A DNA stretch of 7,632 nucleotides from Bacillota bacterium (GTDB lineage: Bacteria; Bacillota; Sulfobacillia; RBS10-35): contig JASBVX010000063.1 of NCBI GenBank assembly GCA_029960865.1, forward strand, positions 1 through 7,632, written 5' to 3'. The first letter of the stretch is position 1; each line of letters begins with the position of its first letter. The notes below the pieces were generated by a model that saw only the letters and a program-made list of their open reading frames with translations, searched no databases and was not told the origin of the DNA. A program made the translations under genes and the position numbers. Positions 1 through 6,018 of the stretch are shown one piece after another.

Positions 1-2
1 TG

Positions 3-251
3 GTCGTCCTCGTTCCGGAAAGCGGCGTCTCCCTCCAAGGAAAGGGACTTTTCCCGGGAGGCCGGGAGACCTTGGGCGAGACTGGCTTACGGGTTTACAG
101 CAGCCAGGAGCTCCTCCCGGGCACCCTGGTGCAGCTCCGCCTGGCCCCCACCCGGCCTCCTTGGCTCCCGTGGATCCTGGCCCTTGTCACCGTCCTTCTG
201 CTTCTTTGGGGTTTTCTACGCCGGTATCGCCGCTCCAGATCACCGCGATGA
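3..251 (+). CDS. C-terminal fragment of a membrane-anchored protein of unknown function
   Basis: The frame is open from the window edge to a TGA at 249-251 and gives 82 residues; the start lies outside the window. The first ~50 residues look like a soluble beta-rich segment, with hydrophobic/glycine alternation and a phrase ending LLPGTLVQLRL. They are followed by PTRPPWLPW and one strongly hydrophobic helix (about residues 57-74, WILALVTVLLLLWGFL). The tail RRYRRSRSPR has seven arginines. By the positive-inside rule this predicts a large extracytoplasmic domain held by a single C-terminal helix with a short cytoplasmic tail. I do not recognise the family. It converges on the minus-strand DUF402 gene, and the two 3' ends overlap by 65 bases. 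The membrane helix followed by a basic tail is hard to obtain by chance, which is the main reason for calling the frame real. Confidence 0.7.
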   Translation, partial: VVLVPESGVSLQGKGLFPGGRETLGETGLRVYSSQELLPGTLVQLRLAPTRPPWLPWILALVTVLLLLWGFLRRYRRSRSPR

Positions 252-714
252 AGGAAAGGGCCCAGCGGTAGAGGCGGGGAGCCTCCTGCAAAATGGCCTC
301 CATGGCGTGGGCCACGTAGCCCTGCAGGCCCTCTTGCTGCAACACGTCATTTCCCTCCTGGAGATCCAGGACCTGCGGCGGCCCCAGCTCCCCCGCGTCC
401 ACGGGATAGAGAACGTCCACCACCAGATCCCGCCACGAGACTTCCTCTTCCCCCACCCGGGTGCCGTCGCTGACGTTGAAATAGAGGGCCAGGGGCCGGT
501 CCTGGTCATCGAACCAGAAATAGAGGTTGTAAGGCCGGTCCTCCCAGTAGAACCCGTAAGTGTAACCGCCGGCCGGCAGGTGGATCCCGGCCAGATCCAC
601 CGGGGTTGTCATGGCGTACCGATAGACGACAAAGCCCGGTTCGAAGAAGATCCGCTCCCCTTCAAAGAGGCTCTCCGGTCCCAGGAGCCTCTCCTTACGC
701 TCCCGATAGATCAC
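187..714 (-). CDS. DUF402 domain protein, putative nucleotide/phosphoester hydrolase
   Basis: The product is 175 residues. The GTG start at 714-712 has GGAGG eight bases upstream and sits inside the end of recJ (20-base overlap), suggesting translational coupling. The central part fits DUF402: an aromatic stretch YGFYWEDRPYNLYFWFDD (residues 53-70), then LYFNVSDG with N80, then WRDLVVDVLYP with D96 and D100, then QVLDLQE with D117 and E120, and a helical end. Conserved Asn/Asp/Glu residues bind divalent metals in characterised relatives such as FomD (CDP-ethanolate hydrolysis) and Ntdp (nucleoside tri/diphosphate phosphatase). The substrate here cannot be read from sequence. No signal peptide or membrane segment is visible, so it should be cytoplasmic. 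It is the last gene of the minus-strand run, and no terminator is visible after it. Its 3' end runs into the oppositely oriented membrane-protein gene. The last ~15 residues (SGDTGVENPKEAEGR) look like an unstructured tail. Confidence 0.85.
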   Translation of the reverse strand: MIYRERKERLLGPESLFEGERIFFEPGFVVYRYAMTTPVDLAGIHLPAGGYTYGFYWEDRPYNLYFWFDDQDRPLALYFNVSDGTRVGEEEVSWRDLVVDVLYPVDAGELGPPQVLDLQEGNDVLQQEGLQGYVAHAMEAILQEAPRLYRWALSFIAVIWSGDTGVENPKEAEGR

Positions 715-2737
715 GGGGCAGCCCTCCCTCTCCCTCCAGGTAATGGCGCCGGTAGGTGGGGCTCCGCCAGAGTTCCAGTTTCTCTCCGGGAGGCACCCAC
801 ATGAAGACGTCCTCCCTTCCCTTTCTGAGAGGGGTGAGAACCCCCAGCTCCACAAAGATCTGCAGCCCCTGGGCGATATCCTCCCGGGAAAGATCCATCC
901 GGATCCCTTCCTGGCGGCAGAGCCCCTCCAGCTGCAGAACCTCGCCGGGTAGGAAGGTCAGCCTTTTCCCCAGGGCTCTAAGGGCCCGGTAGAGTTGGGC
1001 CAGTTGGGACCGTCCCGGCGCCTCCGCCGTCTTTTCCGCCCCGGTCTGCCGCATGCCTTCCTCAACCCGGAGGCGCACCGTCTCTTCGCCGCCAAAGCGG
1101 TGTTTCTCCACCCTTCCCAAAAGGGTCCACCGCCCCGCCGGATCCCCCAGGGGAAGGCGCCCGGCCAGGGAAAACCCCACCCCCGGCAGATGGTTTCCCT
1201 GTCCATCCCCCAGGGCCAGGCGCAGGTGGCGCCCCCCTTTCCCCATGGGCCGCACGCCTCGGAGGGTGAGGTCGGGAAAAAGGAAGAGGGGTTCCTCGTG
1301 GCCGGGGCCATACGGGCCGAAGCGGTCCAGAAACTCCAGGAGCGTGTCGTCCACCTCCCGCAGGAACGCGGGGGCATCCACCAGCACCGGCGCCGGACCG
1401 CCTTTTTCCATGTGGGCTCCCCGCCGCGAAAGCTCCCGGCCCACCTCGGGTACCGCATCTTCCCGCAGGGTAAACCCCACCGCCTCCCGATGGCCCCCCA
1501 ATCGGTGGAAAAGAAGGGCAAGGGGCTCCAGAAGGGTGAGAAGGTCCACCGTCCCGGCCGTCCTCCCCGAACCCCGCACCCAGGAACCCCGTTTTCCCGC
1601 CAGCAGCACCGGACGCTCATACGTTTGGGCCAGCTTCCCCGCCACCAGCCCCAGGACCCCCGGGTGCCACTGGGGTTCGTAGAGGAAAAGAACGGGATCT
1701 CCTTCCTTTTCCCGCGCCAGAAGCTGGGCATGGGCCAGAACGGCGCCCTCCACCTTTTGCCGCTCCTTCTGGGCCTGCTCCACCGCTTCCGCCGGCCCCA
1801 GGGCCCCTTCTTCATCCAAGCTCAGCAAGAGATCCAGGGCCGGCCGGGGATCCCCCAGGCGCCCCGGGGCGTTGAGGCGCGGAGCCAGGTAAAAGGCCAG
1901 GTTGTAGGCCGTGAGGGGGGGCCGTCCGGCCTTCTCCCAGAGAACTTTCAAGCCTGGGCGCAGCCCCCGCTCCATGAGGCGCAGCCCTTCTTTCACCCAG
2001 AGCCGGTTCTCGCCCTGCAAAGGCATCCGGTCGGCCAGGGTACCCAGGGCCACCAGGTCCAAGGAGCTGCGCCAGGGCGCATCCTCCCCCCGGCCCAAAA
2101 GGGCCTGCAGGAACTTTAGGGCCACCCCCACCCCCGCCAGGTGGGGAAACGGGTACGCACTGTCCGGGCGCATGGGATTCACCAGGGCATCGGCCGGCGC
2201 CGGCTCCTCTCCCACCTGGTGATGGTCCAGGACCACCACCGGCAGGCCCAGGGATTTGGCCTTCCCGATCCCCTCGTGGGCATGGGTACCGTTATCCACC
2301 GCAAGAAGGAGGCCCGCCCCTCTCGAAACGGCTTCTTCCACATGGCGGGGTTGCAATCCGTAACCTTCGTCCCGGTGGGGAAGGATCAGGTGCACCCGTC
2401 CCCCCACCGCCTCCAGCACCTCCCCCAAAAGGGCCGCCCCGGTGATGCCGTCAGCGTCGTAATCCCCCACCACGGCCATCGGCACCCCTTCCCCCAGGGC
2501 TGCCGCCACCTCGTCGCAGGCTCTTTCCATGTCGGGGATGAGGAAAGGATCCGTCCAGAAATCCTCTTCCTTGGGGTCCAACCACCATCTGGCCAGGGCA
2601 GGGGTGAAATCCCGGGCCACCAAAAGCCTTCCCGCCGGGAGGGGAAGGTCCAGCTCCCCCGCCAGCGACTGGGCGCGGGCTTCCGCCTGAGGGCCCCAAG
2701 GAACCCCCCGCCACGACCAAGGCCTCTCCGCCGTCAC
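695..2737 (-). CDS. recJ: Single-stranded-DNA-specific 5'-3' exonuclease RecJ
   Basis: The 680-residue product has the full RecJ architecture. The DHH domain carries GDYDADGITG (residues 91-100), a second aspartate motif VDNG (147-150), DHH (171-173), VALGTLADRMPL (229-240) and LAPRLNAPGRLG (284-295). The DHHA1 domain carries WHPGVLG (357-363), VRGSGRT (387-393) and LGGH (413-416). An OB-like region follows, with FGPYGPGHEEPLF (473-485). The last ~100 residues form a helical region of winged-helix appearance (from about 578). RecJ degrades single-stranded DNA 5' to 3' using Mn/Mg held by the Asp/His motifs and acts in recombination and mismatch or base-excision repair. The only reasonable start is GTG 2737-2735, which overlaps the LapA stop as GTGA; no Shine-Dalgarno lies in front of it, so expression probably depends on re-initiation. 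The second motif is DNGTH where many homologues have DCGIS; the metal-binding aspartate is kept. All catalytic motifs are intact. Confidence 0.97.
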   Translation of the reverse strand: MTAERPWSWRGVPWGPQAEARAQSLAGELDLPLPAGRLLVARDFTPALARWWLDPKEEDFWTDPFLIPDMERACDEVAAALGEGVPMAVVGDYDADGITGAALLGEVLEAVGGRVHLILPHRDEGYGLQPRHVEEAVSRGAGLLLAVDNGTHAHEGIGKAKSLGLPVVVLDHHQVGEEPAPADALVNPMRPDSAYPFPHLAGVGVALKFLQALLGRGEDAPWRSSLDLVALGTLADRMPLQGENRLWVKEGLRLMERGLRPGLKVLWEKAGRPPLTAYNLAFYLAPRLNAPGRLGDPRPALDLLLSLDEEGALGPAEAVEQAQKERQKVEGAVLAHAQLLAREKEGDPVLFLYEPQWHPGVLGLVAGKLAQTYERPVLLAGKRGSWVRGSGRTAGTVDLLTLLEPLALLFHRLGGHREAVGFTLREDAVPEVGRELSRRGAHMEKGGPAPVLVDAPAFLREVDDTLLEFLDRFGPYGPGHEEPLFLFPDLTLRGVRPMGKGGRHLRLALGDGQGNHLPGVGFSLAGRLPLGDPAGRWTLLGRVEKHRFGGEETVRLRVEEGMRQTGAEKTAEAPGRSQLAQLYRALRALGKRLTFLPGEVLQLEGLCRQEGIRMDLSREDIAQGLQIFVELGVLTPLRKGREDVFMWVPPGEKLELWRSPTYRRHYLEGEGGLPRDLSGA
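723..727 (-). promoter_or_regulatory. Ribosome-binding site for the DUF402 gene
   Basis: GGAGG, within the purine run GAGGGAGGG (722-730), lies eight bases before the GTG at 714 and inside the recJ coding sequence. It decides the start of the DUF402 gene. Confidence 0.65.
2734..2737 (-). promoter_or_regulatory. GTGA stop/start overlap coupling LapA to recJ
   Basis: The TGA stop of the LapA gene (2736-2734) and the GTG start of recJ (2737-2735) share bases. The 20 bases upstream contain no purine-rich ribosome-binding site. They are instead pyrimidine-rich, from the codons of the LapA polyserine tail. Termination-coupled re-initiation is the simplest explanation. Confidence 0.6.
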
Positions 2738-3057
2738 GAAGAGGAGGAGCTCTCTTCCGGCGCCGGTTGGGCAGCATCCCGTTGCGCCTGCAGGGTCTTC
2801 AGCTGGGCTTGGAGACGGCGCACCTCCATGCGGCTGCTATAGGCCGGTACCAGGCTCAAAAGGGCCACCACCACCGCCCCTGCAGCTGCCGCCGCCAGGA
2901 TCACCACCGCCAAAGTGGTTTCACCGGAAGTCGTGAGAAAGTGTACTTCCACCGATTGCCCATTCTGGGCCGCAAAGACCGCAATGCCAAGGGCGAAGAG
3001 AAGGATCAAAACCATCAGCCAAGGCAAGGTCCAAACCCCCTTGGCTCCATTATTCAC
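2734..3057 (-). CDS. LapA/DUF1049-family small membrane protein
   Basis: The product is 107 residues. It has a short N-terminal tail, a first membrane helix (about 12-30, PWLMVLILLFALGIAVFAA), a short loop carrying the family phrase QNGQSVEVHFLT (31-42), a second helix (about 48-71), and a cytoplasmic coiled coil (RMEVRRLQAQLKTLQAQRD, about 76-94). It ends in a proline/serine tail of five serines. This is the LapA domain layout. In E. coli LapA works with LapB in controlling lipopolysaccharide synthesis, but family members are widespread in bacteria without lipopolysaccharide and their role there is unknown. The GTG start at 3057 follows the VWA stop by 30 bases; AGGAG at 3072-3076 is 14 bases upstream, which is long, while TAGG at 3067-3070 is closer. 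An in-frame TTG at 3027 would remove ten residues and still keep both helices. No LapB gene is in the window. Confidence 0.88.
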   Translation of the reverse strand: MNNGAKGVWTLPWLMVLILLFALGIAVFAAQNGQSVEVHFLTTSGETTLAVVILAAAAAGAVVVALLSLVPAYSSRMEVRRLQAQLKTLQAQRDAAQPAPEESSSSS

Positions 3058-3087
3058 GAAGGGAAACCTATCTCCTCTTGAAATGTC

Positions 3088-4713
3088 TCAAGAAAACAAA
3101 AGGGGAAAGGTCCGGCGCACCCTCTGGCCTTCCACCCGGGCGATGGCCAAGAGGGCATTCTTCTCCAGCTCCGCCAGCGCGTAGAGGCGACCCTTGCCCT
3201 TGCGCACCAGTTCCTCCAGATAGCTCCGGTTGGGCTCCAGCCCGATGCAAGTGAACGGGATGCGGCGGCGGCCCAGTTCCTCCGCCTCCGCCAGGGCATC
3301 CTCCAGGGGGCCCCGTTGCCCCCGCGAAACGGTGGGGATGCCGTCGGTGATCAGAAGAAGGAAGGGGCGGGATACCCCGGCCCTTTCCACGTAGCTCCTG
3401 GCTTCGGCCAGGGCCTGGGCCAAAGGCGTCAGGCCGGCAGGCTGGAGCTCCTCCAGCCCCTTTTCCACCGCCCCCAAGTGGCGCGTGAGGGGGACATGGA
3501 ACGTCACCTCCCGGTTCTGGAAGCTGGCGACGGCGATCCTGTCCCGGCTCTTTCTCACCAGGTGGCGCACCAGCTCCTTGGCCGCCTTCATGCGGCTTCC
3601 CGCCATGGAAGCGCTGGCATCGATGAGGATGACCCAATCCAAAGGAGGGACCTGGAGTCGCCTGACCACCTGCAGATCGTCCGCTTGCAGGGGGAGGGCC
3701 TTTCCCGGCCGCTTCTTCCAAGCCCCAAGGAAGGTCTCGGCGGGCGCCACCCCGGACCAGGAACCATGGACCCGCGGTCCCACCTGCCTTCGCCTTCCCC
3801 TGGGTCCCCAGGATCCTCTTCCCGGCCGAGAAGGGAAGCTGGACCTCCTTTGCCCCGCCAGATCTCGCCGGATCAGGTCCCTGCGATCCAAAAGGAGGCG
3901 CCGGACCGTCCTTCCCAGGTCGCTGGCCTCCCAGCCGCCCTCCGCCCACGAAAAGAGGAGGGGCCAGCGTTGAAGGAGCCAGGGAAAGGCTGCCCGGTGC
4001 CTGCCGTCCCCTTGCAGAAGGGAAAGGGCCTCTTCCACCCCCCCGGCTTTCTCCGCAAGCCATAGCGCCAGGGAAAAAGGATCGGCCTCCTCCCGACGGG
4101 CTTCCCTAATCCAGCTATCGCTGGCATCGGCGTAAGGGCTGAGGTCCAAGGGCGCATCCCCCTCCTTCCCGTAGGCCAGCACCTGCTCCACCTTTCGCAG
4201 CTCCAGGCCTGCCCGCACGATGGCCTCCTCGGCCGACTCTGTCACCAGGGGCAAGAGATCCCAGGCGGAAACGGGCCAGAGAAGGGCCAAATGGACATGG
4301 TGGGCATGGGCCCGCCGCAGGGAAAGCTTTTGCCCAAAGGTGAGGGACCCCGTCAAGCGGCCTCCGCCCAGCGCCGTCTGGATATCCACCAGGTCCAGGA
4401 GGCTGGGCTCCCGAGGAGAAAGGGAGCAGTGGGCCGCCAAGGCTTCCTTCACCGACTGGGCCACCGCCCTCGGCGAAACGGCCCCCACTTCATGAAAGAC
4501 ATCCATGTGGACCACTTCCCCCCTGCGCCGGCGGCCGTAGAAGACCTGTCCGGCATCATGGGCAAGGAAGATGGCCACCTCCCCCGGCCGGCGCCCATCC
4601 ACCCCATGGAGGGAGGTGCTGACCACCGTCGTCTCCCCCAGCCTTCCCCCAAAGGGCTGGGCCAGGGCCCGCTTCATGGCCTCCAGCTGCCTTTTCCCGC
4701 CGGGAAGCCGCAT
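3088..4713 (-). CDS. BchD/ChlD-like von Willebrand factor A domain protein with unassigned N-terminal region
   Basis: The product is 541 residues from ATG 4713; an in-frame GTG at 4719 adds two residues and gives a GTGA overlap with the AAA stop. The C-terminal ~190 residues are a VWA domain with a complete metal-ion-dependent adhesion site: DASAS (D365, S367, S369), T429 in GLTPL, and D457 in LLITDG. This part resembles the magnesium chelatase D subunit, including the arginine/glycine-rich segment just before it (about 289-319). Residues 1 to ~285 do not match any domain I recognise. They start with a basic helix, then a strand-rich part (GETTVVSTSLHGVDG; EVAIFLAHDAGQVFYG), a histidine cluster AHAHHVHL (135-142), and helices to ~285. 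No signal peptide or membrane helix is seen, so it is probably cytoplasmic. Such VWA proteins act with an AAA+ ATPase, and the immediately upstream gene supplies one. Its client is unknown. No metal chelatase large subunit is nearby. Confidence 0.88.
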   Translation of the reverse strand: MRLPGGKRQLEAMKRALAQPFGGRLGETTVVSTSLHGVDGRRPGEVAIFLAHDAGQVFYGRRRRGEVVHMDVFHEVGAVSPRAVAQSVKEALAAHCSLSPREPSLLDLVDIQTALGGGRLTGSLTFGQKLSLRRAHAHHVHLALLWPVSAWDLLPLVTESAEEAIVRAGLELRKVEQVLAYGKEGDAPLDLSPYADASDSWIREARREEADPFSLALWLAEKAGGVEEALSLLQGDGRHRAAFPWLLQRWPLLFSWAEGGWEASDLGRTVRRLLLDRRDLIRRDLAGQRRSSFPSRPGRGSWGPRGRRRQVGPRVHGSWSGVAPAETFLGAWKKRPGKALPLQADDLQVVRRLQVPPLDWVILIDASASMAGSRMKAAKELVRHLVRKSRDRIAVASFQNREVTFHVPLTRHLGAVEKGLEELQPAGLTPLAQALAEARSYVERAGVSRPFLLLITDGIPTVSRGQRGPLEDALAEAEELGRRRIPFTCIGLEPNRSYLEELVRKGKGRLYALAELEKNALLAIARVEGQRVRRTFPLLFS

Positions 4714-4715
4714 CG

Positions 4716-4719
4716 TCAC
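4716..4719 (-). promoter_or_regulatory. Stop/start junction between AAA+ and VWA genes (GTGA, then ATG)
   Basis: The AAA+ stop TGA (4718-4716) overlaps a GTG at 4719-4717 that is in frame with the VWA gene. An ATG follows at 4713-4711. No clear Shine-Dalgarno precedes either; GGTGA lies only two bases before the ATG. The VWA protein is therefore probably made by coupled re-initiation, which would tie its level to that of the ATPase. Confidence 0.6.
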
Positions 4720-6005
4720 CGCGGATCGGCCGGACGCCACCAGCGACCCCCCCGCCAGCGGGAAAGGGGCTGGGCTCCTTGGGGCGGAGCTTCCACCGGC
4801 CAGGTTTGGGGTTCCCTCAGGCTGGGCACCCCTCCCGCCAACGACGGGGGCACCCCGTCTCCAGGGACGGGAGCTTTCTTGCGAAACCCGCTGAAGAGGC
4901 GGTTCCACGGGGAACCCGGGTGGTCGTCGGGGGCCAGGGCTGCCGGGGGCAGCGCCCGCTCTCTTTCCGGAAAGGTCATATCCTCTCCCACTTCTTCCCC
5001 TGGCGGTCCTTCCCCCGCCGGCTTTTGGGAAAGATAGGCGCCCACTTCCGCCAAGCGCACCTCCTCCACCCGGTGCCGCAGGGCGGGAAACGCTGCCTGC
5101 AAAAGGTGCTCTCTCTCCACCTGGGACTTCCCCTCGGCGGCCGCCGCCAGGCGCGCCGCCCCCAGCCAGGCTTCCAGGCCCCGCAGGCTTTCCAGGTTCC
5201 AGTCGACGTAGAGCCTGGCCAGGACCCCCAGCCAACCGTCATCCACCTGGGGCCAAGGCAAATCTTCCCCCTGGGGGAGGGTCCACGGAAAGGAAGGCTC
5301 CCGCATTGCCAAGCGGCGGCGGAGGATGGCCTCCACGTGAGCCGCCTCCAGGGGGCGATTCACCTGGACATGAAGGTCGAAACGATCCGCCAGCTGCCGG
5401 CGGATGGCGGCAAGGGGCCCCGGCTCCTCATCGGGGTTGGAGGCAGCCCAGACGGTCACCTCCACTGGGAACGACACCGGGGGGAAACCGGCCTCTTCCA
5501 CCTGCAGCCGCCCCGGCTTCGTCCCCATGACATCCAAAAGGGCATCGGCCACCTCCGACGCGGAATCGGCCAGCCGATTGATCTCGTCGATGAAGACGAT
5601 ACCTCTGTGGGCCTGAGCCAAGGTGCCGGGCAACAGGCGGGGCGTGCCCCGCCCCAGGGCCTCCAGATCCAGGGTGCCCACCACCGTACCCAGCTTCGCG
5701 GAAGGGGAAATCTCGAGGAAGGGTGCCGGAACCCATTCTTCCCCCAGCTCCCGGATTTCTTCCGGGCTGAGATGCCGGTGCTCAGGGCAATGGGGTGCCT
5801 CCGGGCGGCACTGGTAAAGGCACCCCTTGATGCGGCGGATGGAGGGGCTCAGGGCGGCTGCCGCCCGCAAAAGAGAGGTCTTCCCTGTCCCGCGCACCCC
5901 TTCCACGTGGATGTGAAGCGGCCAGCGCCTTTGCAAACCCGCCAGGGACCACCCCACCGCCTGCCAGAGTTCCTCGTTCCCGGGATGTCGAATGATGTCG
6001 GCCAA
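4716..6005 (-). CDS. BchI/ChlI-type (magnesium chelatase I-like) AAA+ ATPase with proline-rich C-terminal extension
   Basis: With the TTG start at 6005 the product is 429 residues. That start has TGGAGG seven bases upstream, whereas a GTG at 6053 (16 more residues) has no ribosome-binding site. Walker A is EGVRGTGKTS (35-44) and Walker B is GIVFIDEINRL (135-145). Sensor 1 is ASNPDEE (188-194, N190), and an arginine-finger-like LADRFD lies at 205-210. The chelatase-type segment AKLGTVVGTLDLEALGRG (103-120) and a strand pair around 162-185 match the BchI-specific inserts. A cysteine/histidine group (C62, C66, C73, H76, H78) follows Walker A, as in several BchI/BchD relatives. A lid domain runs to about 325. 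The last ~100 residues are proline-rich, probably disordered, and end in a W/R-rich tail (RWRGGRWWRPADPR); they recall the linker of BchD rather than BchI. It likely forms an ATP-driven ring that acts with the VWA protein encoded next. It lies 72 bases after murD. Confidence 0.9.
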   Translation of the reverse strand: MADIIRHPGNEELWQAVGWSLAGLQRRWPLHIHVEGVRGTGKTSLLRAAAALSPSIRRIKGCLYQCRPEAPHCPEHRHLSPEEIRELGEEWVPAPFLEISPSAKLGTVVGTLDLEALGRGTPRLLPGTLAQAHRGIVFIDEINRLADSASEVADALLDVMGTKPGRLQVEEAGFPPVSFPVEVTVWAASNPDEEPGPLAAIRRQLADRFDLHVQVNRPLEAAHVEAILRRRLAMREPSFPWTLPQGEDLPWPQVDDGWLGVLARLYVDWNLESLRGLEAWLGAARLAAAAEGKSQVEREHLLQAAFPALRHRVEEVRLAEVGAYLSQKPAGEGPPGEEVGEDMTFPERERALPPAALAPDDHPGSPWNRLFSGFRKKAPVPGDGVPPSLAGGVPSLREPQTWPVEAPPQGAQPLSRWRGGRWWRPADPR

Positions 6006-6012
6006 GCCATCG

Positions 6013-6018
6013 CCTCCA
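6013..6018 (-). promoter_or_regulatory. Ribosome-binding site deciding a TTG start for the AAA+ gene
   Basis: TGGAGG lies seven bases before TTG 6005-6003. The alternative GTG at 6053 has nothing comparable, and the chelatase-like homology begins only after the TTG, so the shorter protein is preferred. Confidence 0.65.

Noticed and set aside
715..855. Upstream extension of the DUF402 gene to an ATG at 855
   Set aside because: The extra 47 residues lie wholly inside recJ and have no family resemblance. The GTG at 714 has a good ribosome-binding site and agrees with DUF402 length.
995..2119. A long plus-strand open frame of 374 codons opposite recJ
   Set aside because: Composition is rich in proline, histidine, glutamine, arginine and glycine with no domain pattern, and it is fully antisense to intact RecJ motifs.
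3068..4063. A 331-codon minus-strand frame overlapping the VWA gene
   Set aside because: It is extremely glycine- and proline-rich and has no recognisable motif. The alternative frame contains a complete VWA metal site.
4720..5235. A 174-residue open extension upstream of the VWA gene in the same frame
   Set aside because: It runs through the 3' part of the AAA+ gene in another frame and is almost entirely glycine, proline, alanine, arginine and serine, typical of an antiframe in GC-rich DNA. The AAA+ frame has homology up to about residue 325 and the GTGA/ATG junction gives a better start.
5775..5822. The cysteine cluster as evidence for a zinc-finger or DNA-binding protein
   Set aside because: It lies inside a well-formed BchI-type AAA+ domain at a place where family members often carry cysteines, so a separate DNA-binding role is not supported.
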